Positions 23,454 through 32,289 of a stretch of DNA of 56,215 bases are shown here, one piece after another. The DNA lies in assembly GCF_016862315.1 (NCBI RefSeq), contig NZ_BOMS01000001.1, positions 1-56,215 of the forward strand, read 5' to 3'. Numbering within the stretch: position 1 is the first letter of the stretch; every line of letters begins with the position of its first letter. The notes under the pieces were generated by a model. It searched no databases. It was given only the letters and a program-made list of their open reading frames with translations, and was not told the origin of the DNA. Origin of the DNA: Actinoplanes palleronii (lineage in GTDB: Bacteria; Actinomycetota; Actinomycetes; Mycobacteriales; Micromonosporaceae). The translations under genes and the position numbers were made by a program.

Positions 23454-24302
23454 ATGACCGTCCTGGCCGTTAAGAAGAGAAACAGCAAGACCGCCACCCT
23501 GCTCCTGCTCGTCGGCGCCGCTTACTGCCTGCTCCCGGTGATCTGGGTGCTGATCGCGTCGAGCAAGAGCGCGAGCGAGCTGTTCTCCACGTTCACGCTC
23601 GCGCCGAGCAGCCACCTGTTCGACAACCTCGCCGACCTGAGCGGGTACCGCGACGGGCTGTACTGGCGCTGGATGGCCAACACCGCGCTCTACGCCGGCG
23701 TCGGCGCGGCCGTCTCCACCCTGGTGTCCGCGATGAGCGGTTTCGCCCTGGCCAAGTTCGAGTTCCCGGGCAAGGGTTTCGTCTTCAACGTGATCCTGGC
23801 CGGCGTCCTGGTGCCCGGCGTCATCCTGGCCATCCCGCAGTACCTGCTGCTGGCGAAGCTCGGGCTGACCAACACCTACTGGGCGGTGCTGCTGCCCAGC
23901 TTCATCAGCCCGTACGGCATCTATCTGGCCCGGATCTTCGCGGCCGCCGCGGTGCCGACCGAGATCCTGGAGGCGTCCCGGATCGACGGGGCCGGCGCCT
24001 GGCGCACGTTCGTCCGGGTGGTCATGCCGATGATGCGCACCGGGCTGGTCACGGTGTTCCTGTTCCAGTTCGTCGCGATCTGGAACAACTTCATGCTGCC
24101 GTACATCATGCTCGGGGACGACAAGCTCTACCCGCTCACGGTGGGCCTGAACGGCCTGCTCAACCAGGGTGCCAGCCAGCCCTCGATGTACACCGCGGTG
24201 GTCACCGGCGCCCTGGTGTCGATCGTCCCGCTGATCGCGCTCTTCCTCACCCTCCAGCGGTACTGGCAGGTCGACCTGGCCGCCGGTGGCGTCAAGGCAT
24301 AG
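23454..24302 (+). CDS. Carbohydrate ABC transporter permease 2 (MalG/GanQ-like)
   Basis: A 282-residue permease with six membrane helices and an EAA loop LEASRIDGAGAWRTFVRVVMP. The start lies 2 bp after the stop of permease 1, with AGGAAG inside the end of that gene. The two permeases form the heterodimeric channel of the predicted galacto-oligosaccharide importer. Confidence 0.9.
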   Translation: MTVLAVKKRNSKTATLLLLVGAAYCLLPVIWVLIASSKSASELFSTFTLAPSSHLFDNLADLSGYRDGLYWRWMANTALYAGVGAAVSTLVSAMSGFALAKFEFPGKGFVFNVILAGVLVPGVILAIPQYLLLAKLGLTNTYWAVLLPSFISPYGIYLARIFAAAAVPTEILEASRIDGAGAWRTFVRVVMPMMRTGLVTVFLFQFVAIWNNFMLPYIMLGDDKLYPLTVGLNGLLNQGASQPSMYTAVVTGALVSIVPLIALFLTLQRYWQVDLAAGGVKA

Positions 24303-24317
24303 GGAACGGTAACCACT

Positions 24318-25346
24318 ATGATCCCGAACGTGTCGCGCAAACGCCCCACCATCCGCGACGTCGCTCGCGAGGCCGGGGTGTCCTACGCAACCGTCTCGCG
24401 GGTCCTCAACGGCCGCGACTGGGTGAGCCCGGAGGCCGTGCGCGCGGTCCAGGACGCCATCTCGCGGACCGGGTACACGACCAACCAGCACGCCCGCTCG
24501 CTCGCCACCGGGCGCTCCGGATCGATAGCGTTCCTGCTGACCGAGCCGCAGCACCTGCTCTTCGAGGACCCGAACTTCTCGGTGCTGCTCCGCGGCGTGG
24601 CTCAGGCGCTCTCCGACCGGGAGCTGACCCTGATCCTGATGATCGCCTCCACCCCCGAGGAACGCATCCGGACGATCGCGTTCCTCAACGGCGGTCACGT
24701 CGACGGCGTGCTGCTGGTCTCGCCGCACTCCGGCGACCCGCTCCTGCAGCAGCTGGTCCAGGCCCAGGTCCCGATCGTGGCCTGCGGCCGGGTGCTCGGC
24801 CTGGAGGAGTCGATGAGCTCGGTCTCCGCCGACGACCGGGCCGGTGCGCGCACCGCGGTCGAGCACCTGATCGCCGCGGGCTGCCGGCGGATCGCCACGA
24901 TCACCGGGCCGCTGGACACCTCCGGTGGCGTGGACCGGCTGGCCGGGTACACCGACGCGCTGATGGCGCACGGCCTGCCGATCGACCAGGACCTGATCGT
25001 GCACGGCGACTGGCGCCGGGAGAACGGCGCGTCCGGGATGCGGACCCTGCTGGCCCGGGTCCCGGACGTGGACGCGGTGTTCGCCGCGTCGGACGCCATC
25101 GCCGCGGCCACCCTGCCGGTGCTGCGCGAGAACGGCCGCAGCATCCCGGGTGACGTCCGGGTGGTCGGTTTCGACGACTCCGGGCTGGCGGCGACCACCG
25201 AGCCGCCGCTGAGCACGGTGCGCCAGCCCCTGGACCGGATCAGCGAGGAGATGGTCCGGCTCCTCGTCGACGTGATCAACGGGCGTACCCCGCTCTCCAT
25301 CACCGTGCCCACCAGCCTCGTGCTGCGCAGCTCCTCCCCCGCCTGA
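24318..25346 (+). CDS. LacI-family transcriptional regulator
   Basis: A 342-residue repressor. The N-terminal helix-turn-helix (TIRDVAREAGVSYATVSRVL, about residues 11-30) and hinge are canonical, followed by a periplasmic-binding-like sugar-sensing domain. Only 15 bp separate it from the permease gene, so it belongs to the transporter operon. The two identical CTGTAACCGGTCACAG operators in front of this operon and the divergent GH35-GalT gene are the obvious targets, and a GGTAACC half-site lies just before its own start. Inducer probably galactobiose or galactose. Confidence 0.9.
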   Translation: MIPNVSRKRPTIRDVAREAGVSYATVSRVLNGRDWVSPEAVRAVQDAISRTGYTTNQHARSLATGRSGSIAFLLTEPQHLLFEDPNFSVLLRGVAQALSDRELTLILMIASTPEERIRTIAFLNGGHVDGVLLVSPHSGDPLLQQLVQAQVPIVACGRVLGLEESMSSVSADDRAGARTAVEHLIAAGCRRIATITGPLDTSGGVDRLAGYTDALMAHGLPIDQDLIVHGDWRRENGASGMRTLLARVPDVDAVFAASDAIAAATLPVLRENGRSIPGDVRVVGFDDSGLAATTEPPLSTVRQPLDRISEEMVRLLVDVINGRTPLSITVPTSLVLRSSSPA

Positions 25347-25365
25347 TCCTTTCGGGCCCCCCGGG

Positions 25366-25402
25366 GTCCGGCCTTGGTCTCCCCCTTCGGCCAAGGCCGG
25401 AC
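25366..25402 (+). terminator. Terminator hairpin after the ABC/LacI operon
   Basis: GTCCGGCCTTGG (25366-25377) pairs perfectly with CCAAGGCCGGAC (25391-25402), with a 13-nt loop. It separates the operon from the GH53 genes. Confidence 0.8.
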
Positions 25403-25457
25403 TCCACCAGCAGAACGTCCCTTTTGTCGACAATGGACTGTCTTCAAGGAGCGTCCC

Positions 25458-26543
25458 ATGAAAATTGCCGTGTCCCTCGCCGCCACCGCGCTCCTCCTGG
25501 TGCCGGCCACACCCGCCCTCGCCCACGACCGGCCGCACCAGCTGTCGATGCGCGGAGCGGACGTCTCCACCCTCCCCCGGGCCCTCGACCTCGGCGCGAC
25601 GTTCTACGACGCCCGCGGCCGCCGCGCCAACCCCTACGAGATCCTCAAGCAGGCCGGCGTCAACTACGTCCGGCTGCGCGTCTGGAACAACCCGACCAGC
25701 GGCTACAACAACAAGGCCGAGGTGGTGCAGCAGGTCCGCGAGGCCAAGAAGCACGGCCTCAAGGTCCTGATCGACTTCCACTACTCGGACACCTGGGCCG
25801 ACCCGGGCAAGCAGTTCGTCCCGGCCGCCTGGGCCGGGCACGACCTGGCCCAGCTGCAGAAGGACGTCTACGACTACACGTACGACGTCTGCAAGGCCAC
25901 CCGGCCGGACAGCGTGCAGATCGGCAACGAGATCAACACCGGCATGCTCTGGCCGCGGGGTCAGGTGACCAACAGTGACTTCGGCCCGCTCGCGTCGCTG
26001 CTGAAGGCCGGCTACGACGCGACCAAGGCCTGTTCGAAGCACACCCAGGTCATGATCCACACGGCGAACGCCGGCAGTCTCGGCGCCGCGCAGTGGTTCT
26101 ACGACGGGATCGCCGCGCAGGGCGTGAAGTGGGACATCACCGCGCTGTCCTACTACTGCATGTGGCACGGCGACCAGGCGAACCTCGCCACCGTCCTCGG
26201 CGACGTCCGGACCCGGTACGGCAAGCCCGCGGTGATCGCCGAGACGGCGTACCCGTACACCACCGACAACTACGACCACCTCGAGAACATCATCACCTCG
26301 GCCGCGCCGTGCGACGGGATCCCCGCCACGCCGCAGGGGCAGGCCCAGGAGTTCTCGCAGGTGCAGGACACCGCCCGGAGCGCCGGCGCGCTCGGCGTCT
26401 TCTACTGGGAACCCACCTGGACCGCGATCGACGGCAACGGCTGGGACAGCGAGGACATCGAGAACTCCGGCAACGCCTGGGAGAACATGGCGACCTTCGA
26501 CGACCACGGACGGATCAACCCGTACGTCGTCTGGCGCCGCTGA
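25458..26543 (+). CDS. Secreted GH53 arabinogalactan endo-beta-1,4-galactanase (copy 1)
   Basis: A 361-residue enzyme with a Sec signal peptide cut after ALA22. The GH53 barrel begins RGADVSTLP. The acid/base is Glu158 (QIGNEIN) and the nucleophile Glu262 (IAETAY). It hydrolyses internal beta-1,4-galactosidic links of type I galactan and feeds the adjacent importer. There is no carbohydrate-binding module. AAGGAG lies six bases before the ATG. The second copy follows after 50 bp. Confidence 0.92.
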   Translation: MKIAVSLAATALLLVPATPALAHDRPHQLSMRGADVSTLPRALDLGATFYDARGRRANPYEILKQAGVNYVRLRVWNNPTSGYNNKAEVVQQVREAKKHGLKVLIDFHYSDTWADPGKQFVPAAWAGHDLAQLQKDVYDYTYDVCKATRPDSVQIGNEINTGMLWPRGQVTNSDFGPLASLLKAGYDATKACSKHTQVMIHTANAGSLGAAQWFYDGIAAQGVKWDITALSYYCMWHGDQANLATVLGDVRTRYGKPAVIAETAYPYTTDNYDHLENIITSAAPCDGIPATPQGQAQEFSQVQDTARSAGALGVFYWEPTWTAIDGNGWDSEDIENSGNAWENMATFDDHGRINPYVVWRR

Positions 26544-26593
26544 TGCTCATGGGGATCCACCGCCCCATGTCTCCTCCCCCTTAAGGAGAAGCA

Positions 26594-27700
26594 GTGAAGA
26601 CATCCCTCCGAGCCCTCATCGGGTCCGCGCTCGCCGCGGTCACGCTGGTGGCACTCAACCCCGCTCCCGCACAAGCCGCCTCCCTCACCATGCTCGGCGC
26701 CGACGTCTCGACGCTGCAGCGCACGCTCGACCTGGGCGGCAAGTACTACACCGCCGCCGGGGTCCAGGCGGACCCGTACGACATCCTGAAGGGCGCCGGC
26801 GTGAACTACGCCCGGCTGCGCGTCTGGAACAACCCGGCCAGCGGCTACAACAACAAGGCCAAGGTGCTCCAGCAGGCGAAGGCGATCAAGGCCAAGGGCC
26901 TCAAGATCCTGATCGACTTCCACTACTCGGACACCTGGGCCGACCCCGGCAAGCAGTACCCGCCGGCCGCCTGGGCCTCGCACAGCCTCGCCACGTTGCA
27001 GACCGACGTCTACAACTACACCTACGACGTGTGCACCGCGCTCAAGTCGCAGGGCACCACCCCGGACAGCGTGCAGATCGGCAACGAGATCAACGTCGGC
27101 ATGCTGTGGCCGAAGGGGCAGGTCGTGAACAGCGACTTCACCGCCCTGGCCGGCCTGCTCAAGCAGGGCTACAACGCGACCAAGGCCTGCAACAGCAGCA
27201 CCCAGGTCATGATCCACACGGCCGACGCGGACAGTGACGCCAACGCGCGCTGGTTCTACGACGGCATCAAGGCGGCCGGCGTCTCCTGGGACATCACCGC
27301 GCTGTCCTACTACTGCATGTGGCACGGCACGCTGGCGAACCTCTACAACGTGATCGCCGACGTGAAGTCCCGCTACGCCAAGCCGGTCGTGGTCGTCGAG
27401 ACCGCGTACATGTACACCACGGCGAACGCGGACAGCCAGTCGAACTCGATCCCCGGCACCACGACCTGCGACGGCCAGTCCGCGTCGAAGGCCGGCCAGG
27501 GCACCGAGTTCACCTGGATCCAGAACACCGCCCGCAACGCCGGCGCCATCGGCGTCTTCTACTGGGAACCCACCTGGTACGCGATCAGCGGCAACGGCTG
27601 GGACCCGGCGAACATCAACGGCACCGGCGACGGCTGGGACAACATGGCCACGTTCGACGCCACCGGCAAGTTCAACTCCTATGTGAAGTGGACCGCCTGA
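26594..27700 (+). CDS. Secreted GH53 arabinogalactan endo-beta-1,4-galactanase (copy 2)
   Basis: A 368-residue paralogue of the preceding gene with a different signal peptide (cut after AQA28) and the same catalytic pair, Glu165 (QIGNEIN) and Glu269 (VVETAY). Long stretches such as LIDFHYSDTWADPGK are identical between copies, while the C-terminal region before the nucleophile loop differs. GTG start with AAGGAG upstream. Both copies are probably transcribed together. Divergence of the surface loops suggests different product size or substrate branching preference. Confidence 0.92.
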   Translation: MKTSLRALIGSALAAVTLVALNPAPAQAASLTMLGADVSTLQRTLDLGGKYYTAAGVQADPYDILKGAGVNYARLRVWNNPASGYNNKAKVLQQAKAIKAKGLKILIDFHYSDTWADPGKQYPPAAWASHSLATLQTDVYNYTYDVCTALKSQGTTPDSVQIGNEINVGMLWPKGQVVNSDFTALAGLLKQGYNATKACNSSTQVMIHTADADSDANARWFYDGIKAAGVSWDITALSYYCMWHGTLANLYNVIADVKSRYAKPVVVVETAYMYTTANADSQSNSIPGTTTCDGQSASKAGQGTEFTWIQNTARNAGAIGVFYWEPTWYAISGNGWDPANINGTGDGWDNMATFDATGKFNSYVKWTA

Positions 27701-27717
27701 CCGCTTCCGGTCACGAC

Positions 27718-27749
27718 CCGGCCCGGCGTCCAGGTGGGCGCCGGGCCGG
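27718..27749 (+). terminator. Terminator after the GH53 pair
   Basis: CCGGCCCGGCGTCC (27718-27731) pairs with GGGCGCCGGGCCGG (27736-27749), one G-U pair and a 4-nt loop. Confidence 0.75.
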
Positions 27750-28043
27750 CGTTCTCAAGCCCCATGTGGTACGACCTGGGGCCATCACAGAAGCAGCTGC
27801 CCCGTCCCGGGGCTCCACGCCACGTGGCCCCGCCCTCCGGACCGCGAGGCAGCGCCGGGCTGAGGGCGGCCCCTCACCACGCGAGACCGCCCCACCCCGG
27901 ACCGCCCGGCGTCTCCCGGTTCCCCGGCTGGCCGTCAGGGGTGGCCGCGGCCTCGCGCCGCCTCACGGGCGGGACTCGGCTCGTAGCCTGCGGACGAGCG
28001 CTCCCTAGTCGTACTGGAGAAGCGAAACGGCCTGGAGGAGAAG
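27750..28043. other. Non-coding interval between GH53 and MMPL genes
   Basis: About 290 bp with no reading frame that shows family character, no clear promoter and no long repeat. It lies between convergent transcription units. Confidence 0.6.
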
Positions 28044-28075
28044 CGGGCGGTGTCGCTTCACAGCGGCACCGCCCG
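28044..28075 (-). terminator. Terminator after the MMPL gene
   Basis: CGGGCGGTG (28044-28052) pairs with CACCGCCCG (28067-28075), just after the MMPL stop codon on the minus strand. Confidence 0.65.
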
Positions 28076-28082
28076 GAAATGA

Positions 28083-30263
28083 TCAGACTGCGGCGGGCTC
28101 GGGGACCTCGCGGGTGGCGGCGGCCTTGCGCTCGAGGGCCGCGCCCTCGACGTCGAGCTCCGGCAGCCAGCGCAGCCAGTTCGGCAGCCACCAGGCGGAG
28201 CGGCCGAGCAGGGCCAGCGCCGCCGGTACCGCGATCATGCGGATCACGAACGCGTCGAACGCGATGCCGACGGCCAGCGCGAACGCGATCGGCTTGACCG
28301 TGTCGTTGCCCTCCGGGACGAACGCGGCGAAGACCGCGAACATGATCGTCGCGGCGGCCAGCACGACCGGGGCGGCCTGCCGGAAACCGGTGACGATCGC
28401 GTCCCGCGGTGACGCGCCGTGAGCGTGCGCCTCGTGCATCCGGGACACCATGAACACCTGGTAGTCCATCGCCAGACCGAAGAGGATCCCGACGATGATG
28501 ATCGGCGCGAGGCTGATGATCGGGCCGGTGGAACCCGCGTTGACCAGCTCGGAGAGCCAGCCCCACTGGAACACCGCGACCGTGGCGCCGAACGACGCAC
28601 CGATCGTGAGCAGGAAGCCGAGCACGCCGACCACCGGCACCAGCAGCGAGCGGAACACCAGGACCAGCAGCACGAAGGCCAGGCCGACGACCATCGCCAG
28701 ATAGATCGGGAGCGCGTCGTTGAGCTTCTGCGACACGTCGATGCTGATCGCGGTCTGCCCGGTCACGTACACCGTGGCGCCGTCACCGTCGACGACCTGG
28801 TCCCGGATCGCGTGCACCAGGTCGACGGTCTTCTGATCCTCCGCGCCGGAGGCCGGGATGATGGTGATCAGCGCGGCGGACTGGTCCTGGTTCGGCCGGG
28901 CCGGCGTGGCCAGGGCGACGTCCGGCAGCGTGGCGACCTGCTTCTGCACGGTGGCCGCGTACGGCGCCGCGTTCGGGCCGTCGACCAGGATCAGCAGCGG
29001 GCCGCTGACGCCGGGGCCGAACCGCTCGTCGATCAGCGCGTCGGCCTTGGCCTGGGTGCTGCCCTCCGGCGAGCGCTGCGCCAGGGTGGTCTGCATCTTG
29101 AAGAACGGCAGCGCGATCACCGCGAGCGCGAGCACGGCGAGCAGCAGGCTGACCACCCGCTTCTGGGTGACCGTGTTCGCCCAGCCGCGGATGAAGCCCC
29201 GGCCGACCGGCAGCTCCTCCTGCGACGTCGGCGGGACGTTGCGCAGCTTGCGGGGCAGCGCCCGGATGCCGACGAACCCGAGGATCGCCGGGACCAGGGT
29301 GATCGCCAGGAGCACCGCGATCACGATGGTGGCCGAGGCGGCCAGGCCCATCTCGGTGAGGAACGGGATGCCGACGATCGACAGCCCGGCGAGCGCGATC
29401 ACCACGGTCAGCCCGGCGGTCACCACCGCGGATCCGGCGGTGCCGACCGCGTACGCCGCGGCCTGCTCGACGTCCTTGCCGGAGCGCAGCTCGTTGCGGA
29501 ACCGGGTGATGATGAACAGCGCGTAGTCGATGCCGACCGCCAGGCCGAGCATCACCGCCAGGATCGGCGTGGTCGCCTGCAACTGCACGAAGCCGGAGAG
29601 CGTGGTGATGCCGGCGACGCCGATGGCGACCCCGATGATCGCGGTCACCAGGTTCATCCCGGCCGCGACCAGCGAGCCGTAGCTGAGCGCCAGCACGATC
29701 AGGGCCACGACCACACCGATCAGCTCGGACGCGCCACCGATGTCGGCGGCGTTGCTCAGCGCCTCACCGCGCGCCTCGACGGTCAGCCCGCCGGCCTTCG
29801 CCTGGGCCAGCGCGGCGGTGATCGCCGTGCGCTCCTCGTCGGTCACCTCGGAGGGCTGCACGCCGTAGCTGACCGTGCTGTACGCGGCGCTCTGGTCCCG
29901 GGAGACCGCGGGGGCCTGCGGGTCGAGCGGGTTGCTGGCCGCCACCACGCCGGGCAGCTTGCCGAACGCGGCCACCGACTGGGCGACCTGTCCGGCGTTC
30001 GCCGGGTCGGTGATCTTCTGACCGGCCGGGGCCGCGAACACCACCTGCACCGACGCGCCCGCCGACGCGTCGCCGAACTTGTCCTTCATCAGGTCGAGCG
30101 CGATGGTGGACTCCTGGCCGGGAATCCGGAACGTGTTGACCATTTCGCCGGAGAGCTTGACCGCACCGAAGGCCACGGCCAGCAGGGCGAGCAACCAGAC
30201 GACGGTGACGATGATGCGATGCCGTACGGCGCCGAGGCCGAGGCGATGCAACAGCGTTGCCAT
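28083..30263 (-). CDS. MMPL family RND-type transporter
   Basis: A 726-residue membrane protein made of two similar halves, each with one helix, a large extracellular loop and five more helices. Each half has the MMPL proton-relay signature region (GIDYALFIITRFRNEL and GLAMDYQVFMVSRMHEAH). Such proteins export lipids, lipopeptides or drugs with proton motive force. ATG 30263 has AAGGGAA upstream. The TetR gene lies 16 bp further upstream on the same strand, so both form an operon and the regulator probably controls the exporter. Confidence 0.9.
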   Translation of the reverse strand: MATLLHRLGLGAVRHRIIVTVVWLLALLAVAFGAVKLSGEMVNTFRIPGQESTIALDLMKDKFGDASAGASVQVVFAAPAGQKITDPANAGQVAQSVAAFGKLPGVVAASNPLDPQAPAVSRDQSAAYSTVSYGVQPSEVTDEERTAITAALAQAKAGGLTVEARGEALSNAADIGGASELIGVVVALIVLALSYGSLVAAGMNLVTAIIGVAIGVAGITTLSGFVQLQATTPILAVMLGLAVGIDYALFIITRFRNELRSGKDVEQAAAYAVGTAGSAVVTAGLTVVIALAGLSIVGIPFLTEMGLAASATIVIAVLLAITLVPAILGFVGIRALPRKLRNVPPTSQEELPVGRGFIRGWANTVTQKRVVSLLLAVLALAVIALPFFKMQTTLAQRSPEGSTQAKADALIDERFGPGVSGPLLILVDGPNAAPYAATVQKQVATLPDVALATPARPNQDQSAALITIIPASGAEDQKTVDLVHAIRDQVVDGDGATVYVTGQTAISIDVSQKLNDALPIYLAMVVGLAFVLLVLVFRSLLVPVVGVLGFLLTIGASFGATVAVFQWGWLSELVNAGSTGPIISLAPIIIVGILFGLAMDYQVFMVSRMHEAHAHGASPRDAIVTGFRQAAPVVLAAATIMFAVFAAFVPEGNDTVKPIAFALAVGIAFDAFVIRMIAVPAALALLGRSAWWLPNWLRWLPELDVEGAALERKAAATREVPEPAAV

Positions 30264-30279
30264 GGGAGTTTTCCCTTGT

Positions 30280-30897
30280 TCAGTGGGTGGGGGGATGCCC
30301 GAGCGCGTCGTAGGCGACGTCGACGAGCGTGGTGACCGCGTCCGGGGTGAAACAGTCCCGCATGGCCACACTGGCCACCGCGAGCGCGCCGAGCGCGCCG
30401 GTGACCCGGATCGCCCGCCGCGGATCGGCGAGCGGCTGGCCGCCGAGCACGACCGGGGTCAGGGCGAACTCGCCGGTCTCGGTGGCGAAGGGCTGGTCGC
30501 CGAACGCGGCGGCCACCTCCTCGCCGATCACGTGCAGCGCCGCGCCGAACTCGCTCTCCGGCGCGGCCAGCAGGCAGGACAGCATCAGCGCGACGACGCC
30601 GGGCTGCCCGAGAGCCAGCTGGGCCATGCCGCTGATCACCGACCGGTCGCGCTCCGGTCCGGGTGGCAGCGGCGCGGCCAGCGAGGCGATCTCGCGGATC
30701 TGCCCCACGCAGCGCCCGACCACCGCCTCCTGCAGCGCTTCCTTGGTCGGGAAGCGGTGCAGCAGGCCGGTCTTGGAGTAACCCACCGCGTCCGCGATGC
30801 GCTGCACCGACGTCTCCCGGAAGCCGTGCCTGGCGAACAGGCTGGCGGCGGCGTCCAGGATCTCGTCGTCGATCTGCTGCTTGGTGGGGCGGGGCAT
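30280..30897 (-). CDS. TetR family regulator of the MMPL operon
   Basis: A 205-residue repressor with a TetR helix-turn-helix (ETSVQRIADAVGYSKTGLLHRF, residues ~24-45) and a helical ligand domain. ATG 30897 begins the family-typical MPRPTKQQ stretch; a 35-residue upstream extension is not supported. Two palindromes with GGACC/GGTCC arms lie 22-58 bp upstream and are likely its operators, giving autoregulated co-expression with the exporter. Confidence 0.88.
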   Translation of the reverse strand: MPRPTKQQIDDEILDAAASLFARHGFRETSVQRIADAVGYSKTGLLHRFPTKEALQEAVVGRCVGQIREIASLAAPLPPGPERDRSVISGMAQLALGQPGVVALMLSCLLAAPESEFGAALHVIGEEVAAAFGDQPFATETGEFALTPVVLGGQPLADPRRAIRVTGALGALAVASVAMRDCFTPDAVTTLVDVAYDALGHPPTH

Positions 30898-30918
30898 GGG
30901 ACCACCGTAGACGGTATT

Positions 30919-30933
30919 GGACCAGACTGGTCC
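30919..30933. promoter_or_regulatory. Palindromic operator candidate A for the MMPL-TetR operon
   Basis: GGACCAGACTGGTCC, a perfect palindrome around a central A, 22 bp upstream of the tetR start. Confidence 0.65.
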
Positions 30934-30936
30934 GTC

Positions 30937-30955
30937 GGGGACCGTGTCGGTCCCC
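30937..30955. promoter_or_regulatory. Palindromic operator candidate B
   Basis: GGGGACCGTGTCGGTCCCC, perfect 8-bp arms around TGT, sharing GGACC/GGTCC half-sites with candidate A three bases away. Confidence 0.55.
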
Positions 30956-31068
30956 ACAGCTGACAAGGGTTTGAGTGGCATTCCCGCCCATAACCGCGTC
31001 AAAACCCCGCTACCGAGCGGCTCCCCGGCCGCACCGGCTCCCGCACACCACGGTGCCGATCAACAGCC

Positions 31069-32277
31069 GTGCACCCGAACCGCCGACACTCCCGCTTCGC
31101 CGTACCCTCCTGGGTGGCGACGATGCTGCGCGCCCGGTACCCGGTCGTGGCCGTCGCCGCGGCCGCGCTGGCCCTGCTCGTGGTGGACCCGCCGTTCGAC
31201 CTGCGGGACTTCTCCGACGCCGGGCAGCGGCTGCTGGACGGACGGCTGGACGGGATCTACGACTCCGGCTGGAACCAGGCCGGGCCGCTGCAGTTCCTGC
31301 TCAGCCGGCTGCTGATGCTCGGCAGCTCGGGCGGGGCGCCGGCCACCCCGGTGACGATGGCGGTGAACGTGGCGCTGGCGCTGGGCGCGATGGCGCTCGT
31401 CCGCCGGCTCACCGCCGCCCGGGGCGCCGGGGCGGCGCTGCGGGAGACCGCGGCCGGTCTGCTCGCGGTGCTCTGGCTGGCGCTGCCCGTGCCGTGGGAA
31501 GGTCACCCGCCGGAGATGCTGATCCCGGGGCTCTGGGCGTACGCGATGGTCTTGCATGATCGGAAGCGGACAGCGACCTCGGCGGTCATTCTCGGTCTGT
31601 CGGTGGCGATCGCCCCCTGGGCGATCCTGGGTTTTCCCTGCCTGCTGGCGGTGGCCGGGCTGGGCCGCGCGATCCGCAGCGGTCTGCTGGCCGCGGGTGC
31701 CGGGGTGGCGGCCTACCTGCCGTTCGTGCTGTCCGGGCATTTCGGCATGTTCCACCACGTCTGGACGGTGGACCCGGACACCCTGGTCCACCTGCTGCTG
31801 CCCGATCTGGTCGCGGTGACCTGGCCGTTGCGCCTGGTCCAGGCGGTGCTGGTGGCCGGGGGATGCGCCGCGGTGGCCTATCGGTTCCGCGGGCAGCGGG
31901 TGGTCTGGGCGGCGGCACCGGCTGCCGCCCTGCTGATCCGGCTGGTCAGCGATCCGGTGAGTCTGCGGTATTACTGGGGGCCGGTCGCGGTGGCGACGGT
32001 GGGGGTTTTCGCGCTGGCCGAGCGGGGGCGTCGGCAGGGGCTCGCGCTGGGGCTGGGGTATCTGGCGGCGATGAGCGGGCTGCTGGGCGGGCAGGTGGCA
32101 GGGTCGGTCGGTTGCCTGGCGGGGTTGCTCGTGGTGTTGTTCGCGGGGTCCCGGGGCGTGCCCTCCGCGGCCTTGCCCCTATCGGCCTCGCCCGCTGCGG
32201 CCGTTCCCGTTGCCGCCCCTCCGGACGCATCGATCGGTGTCGCATCGGCTGGCACCGTGGTGACACCTTCGGCGTGA
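31069..32277 (+). CDS. Polytopic membrane protein of unknown function
   Basis: A 402-residue protein with about ten hydrophobic segments and a conserved-looking early segment FDLRDFSDAGQRLLDG followed by a Trp/Asn pair, resembling the first extracytoplasmic loop of GT-C-type polyprenyl-linked glycosyltransferases, though no DD/DE motif can be fixed with confidence. The C-terminal 35 residues are Ala/Pro/Val-rich. GTG 31069 is assumed; ATG 31123 is a plausible shorter start. Function not assigned. Confidence 0.6.
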   Translation: MHPNRRHSRFAVPSWVATMLRARYPVVAVAAAALALLVVDPPFDLRDFSDAGQRLLDGRLDGIYDSGWNQAGPLQFLLSRLLMLGSSGGAPATPVTMAVNVALALGAMALVRRLTAARGAGAALRETAAGLLAVLWLALPVPWEGHPPEMLIPGLWAYAMVLHDRKRTATSAVILGLSVAIAPWAILGFPCLLAVAGLGRAIRSGLLAAGAGVAAYLPFVLSGHFGMFHHVWTVDPDTLVHLLLPDLVAVTWPLRLVQAVLVAGGCAAVAYRFRGQRVVWAAAPAAALLIRLVSDPVSLRYYWGPVAVATVGVFALAERGRRQGLALGLGYLAAMSGLLGGQVAGSVGCLAGLLVVLFAGSRGVPSAALPLSASPAAAVPVAAPPDASIGVASAGTVVTPSA

Positions 32278-32289
32278 TTGAGTGGTCGC

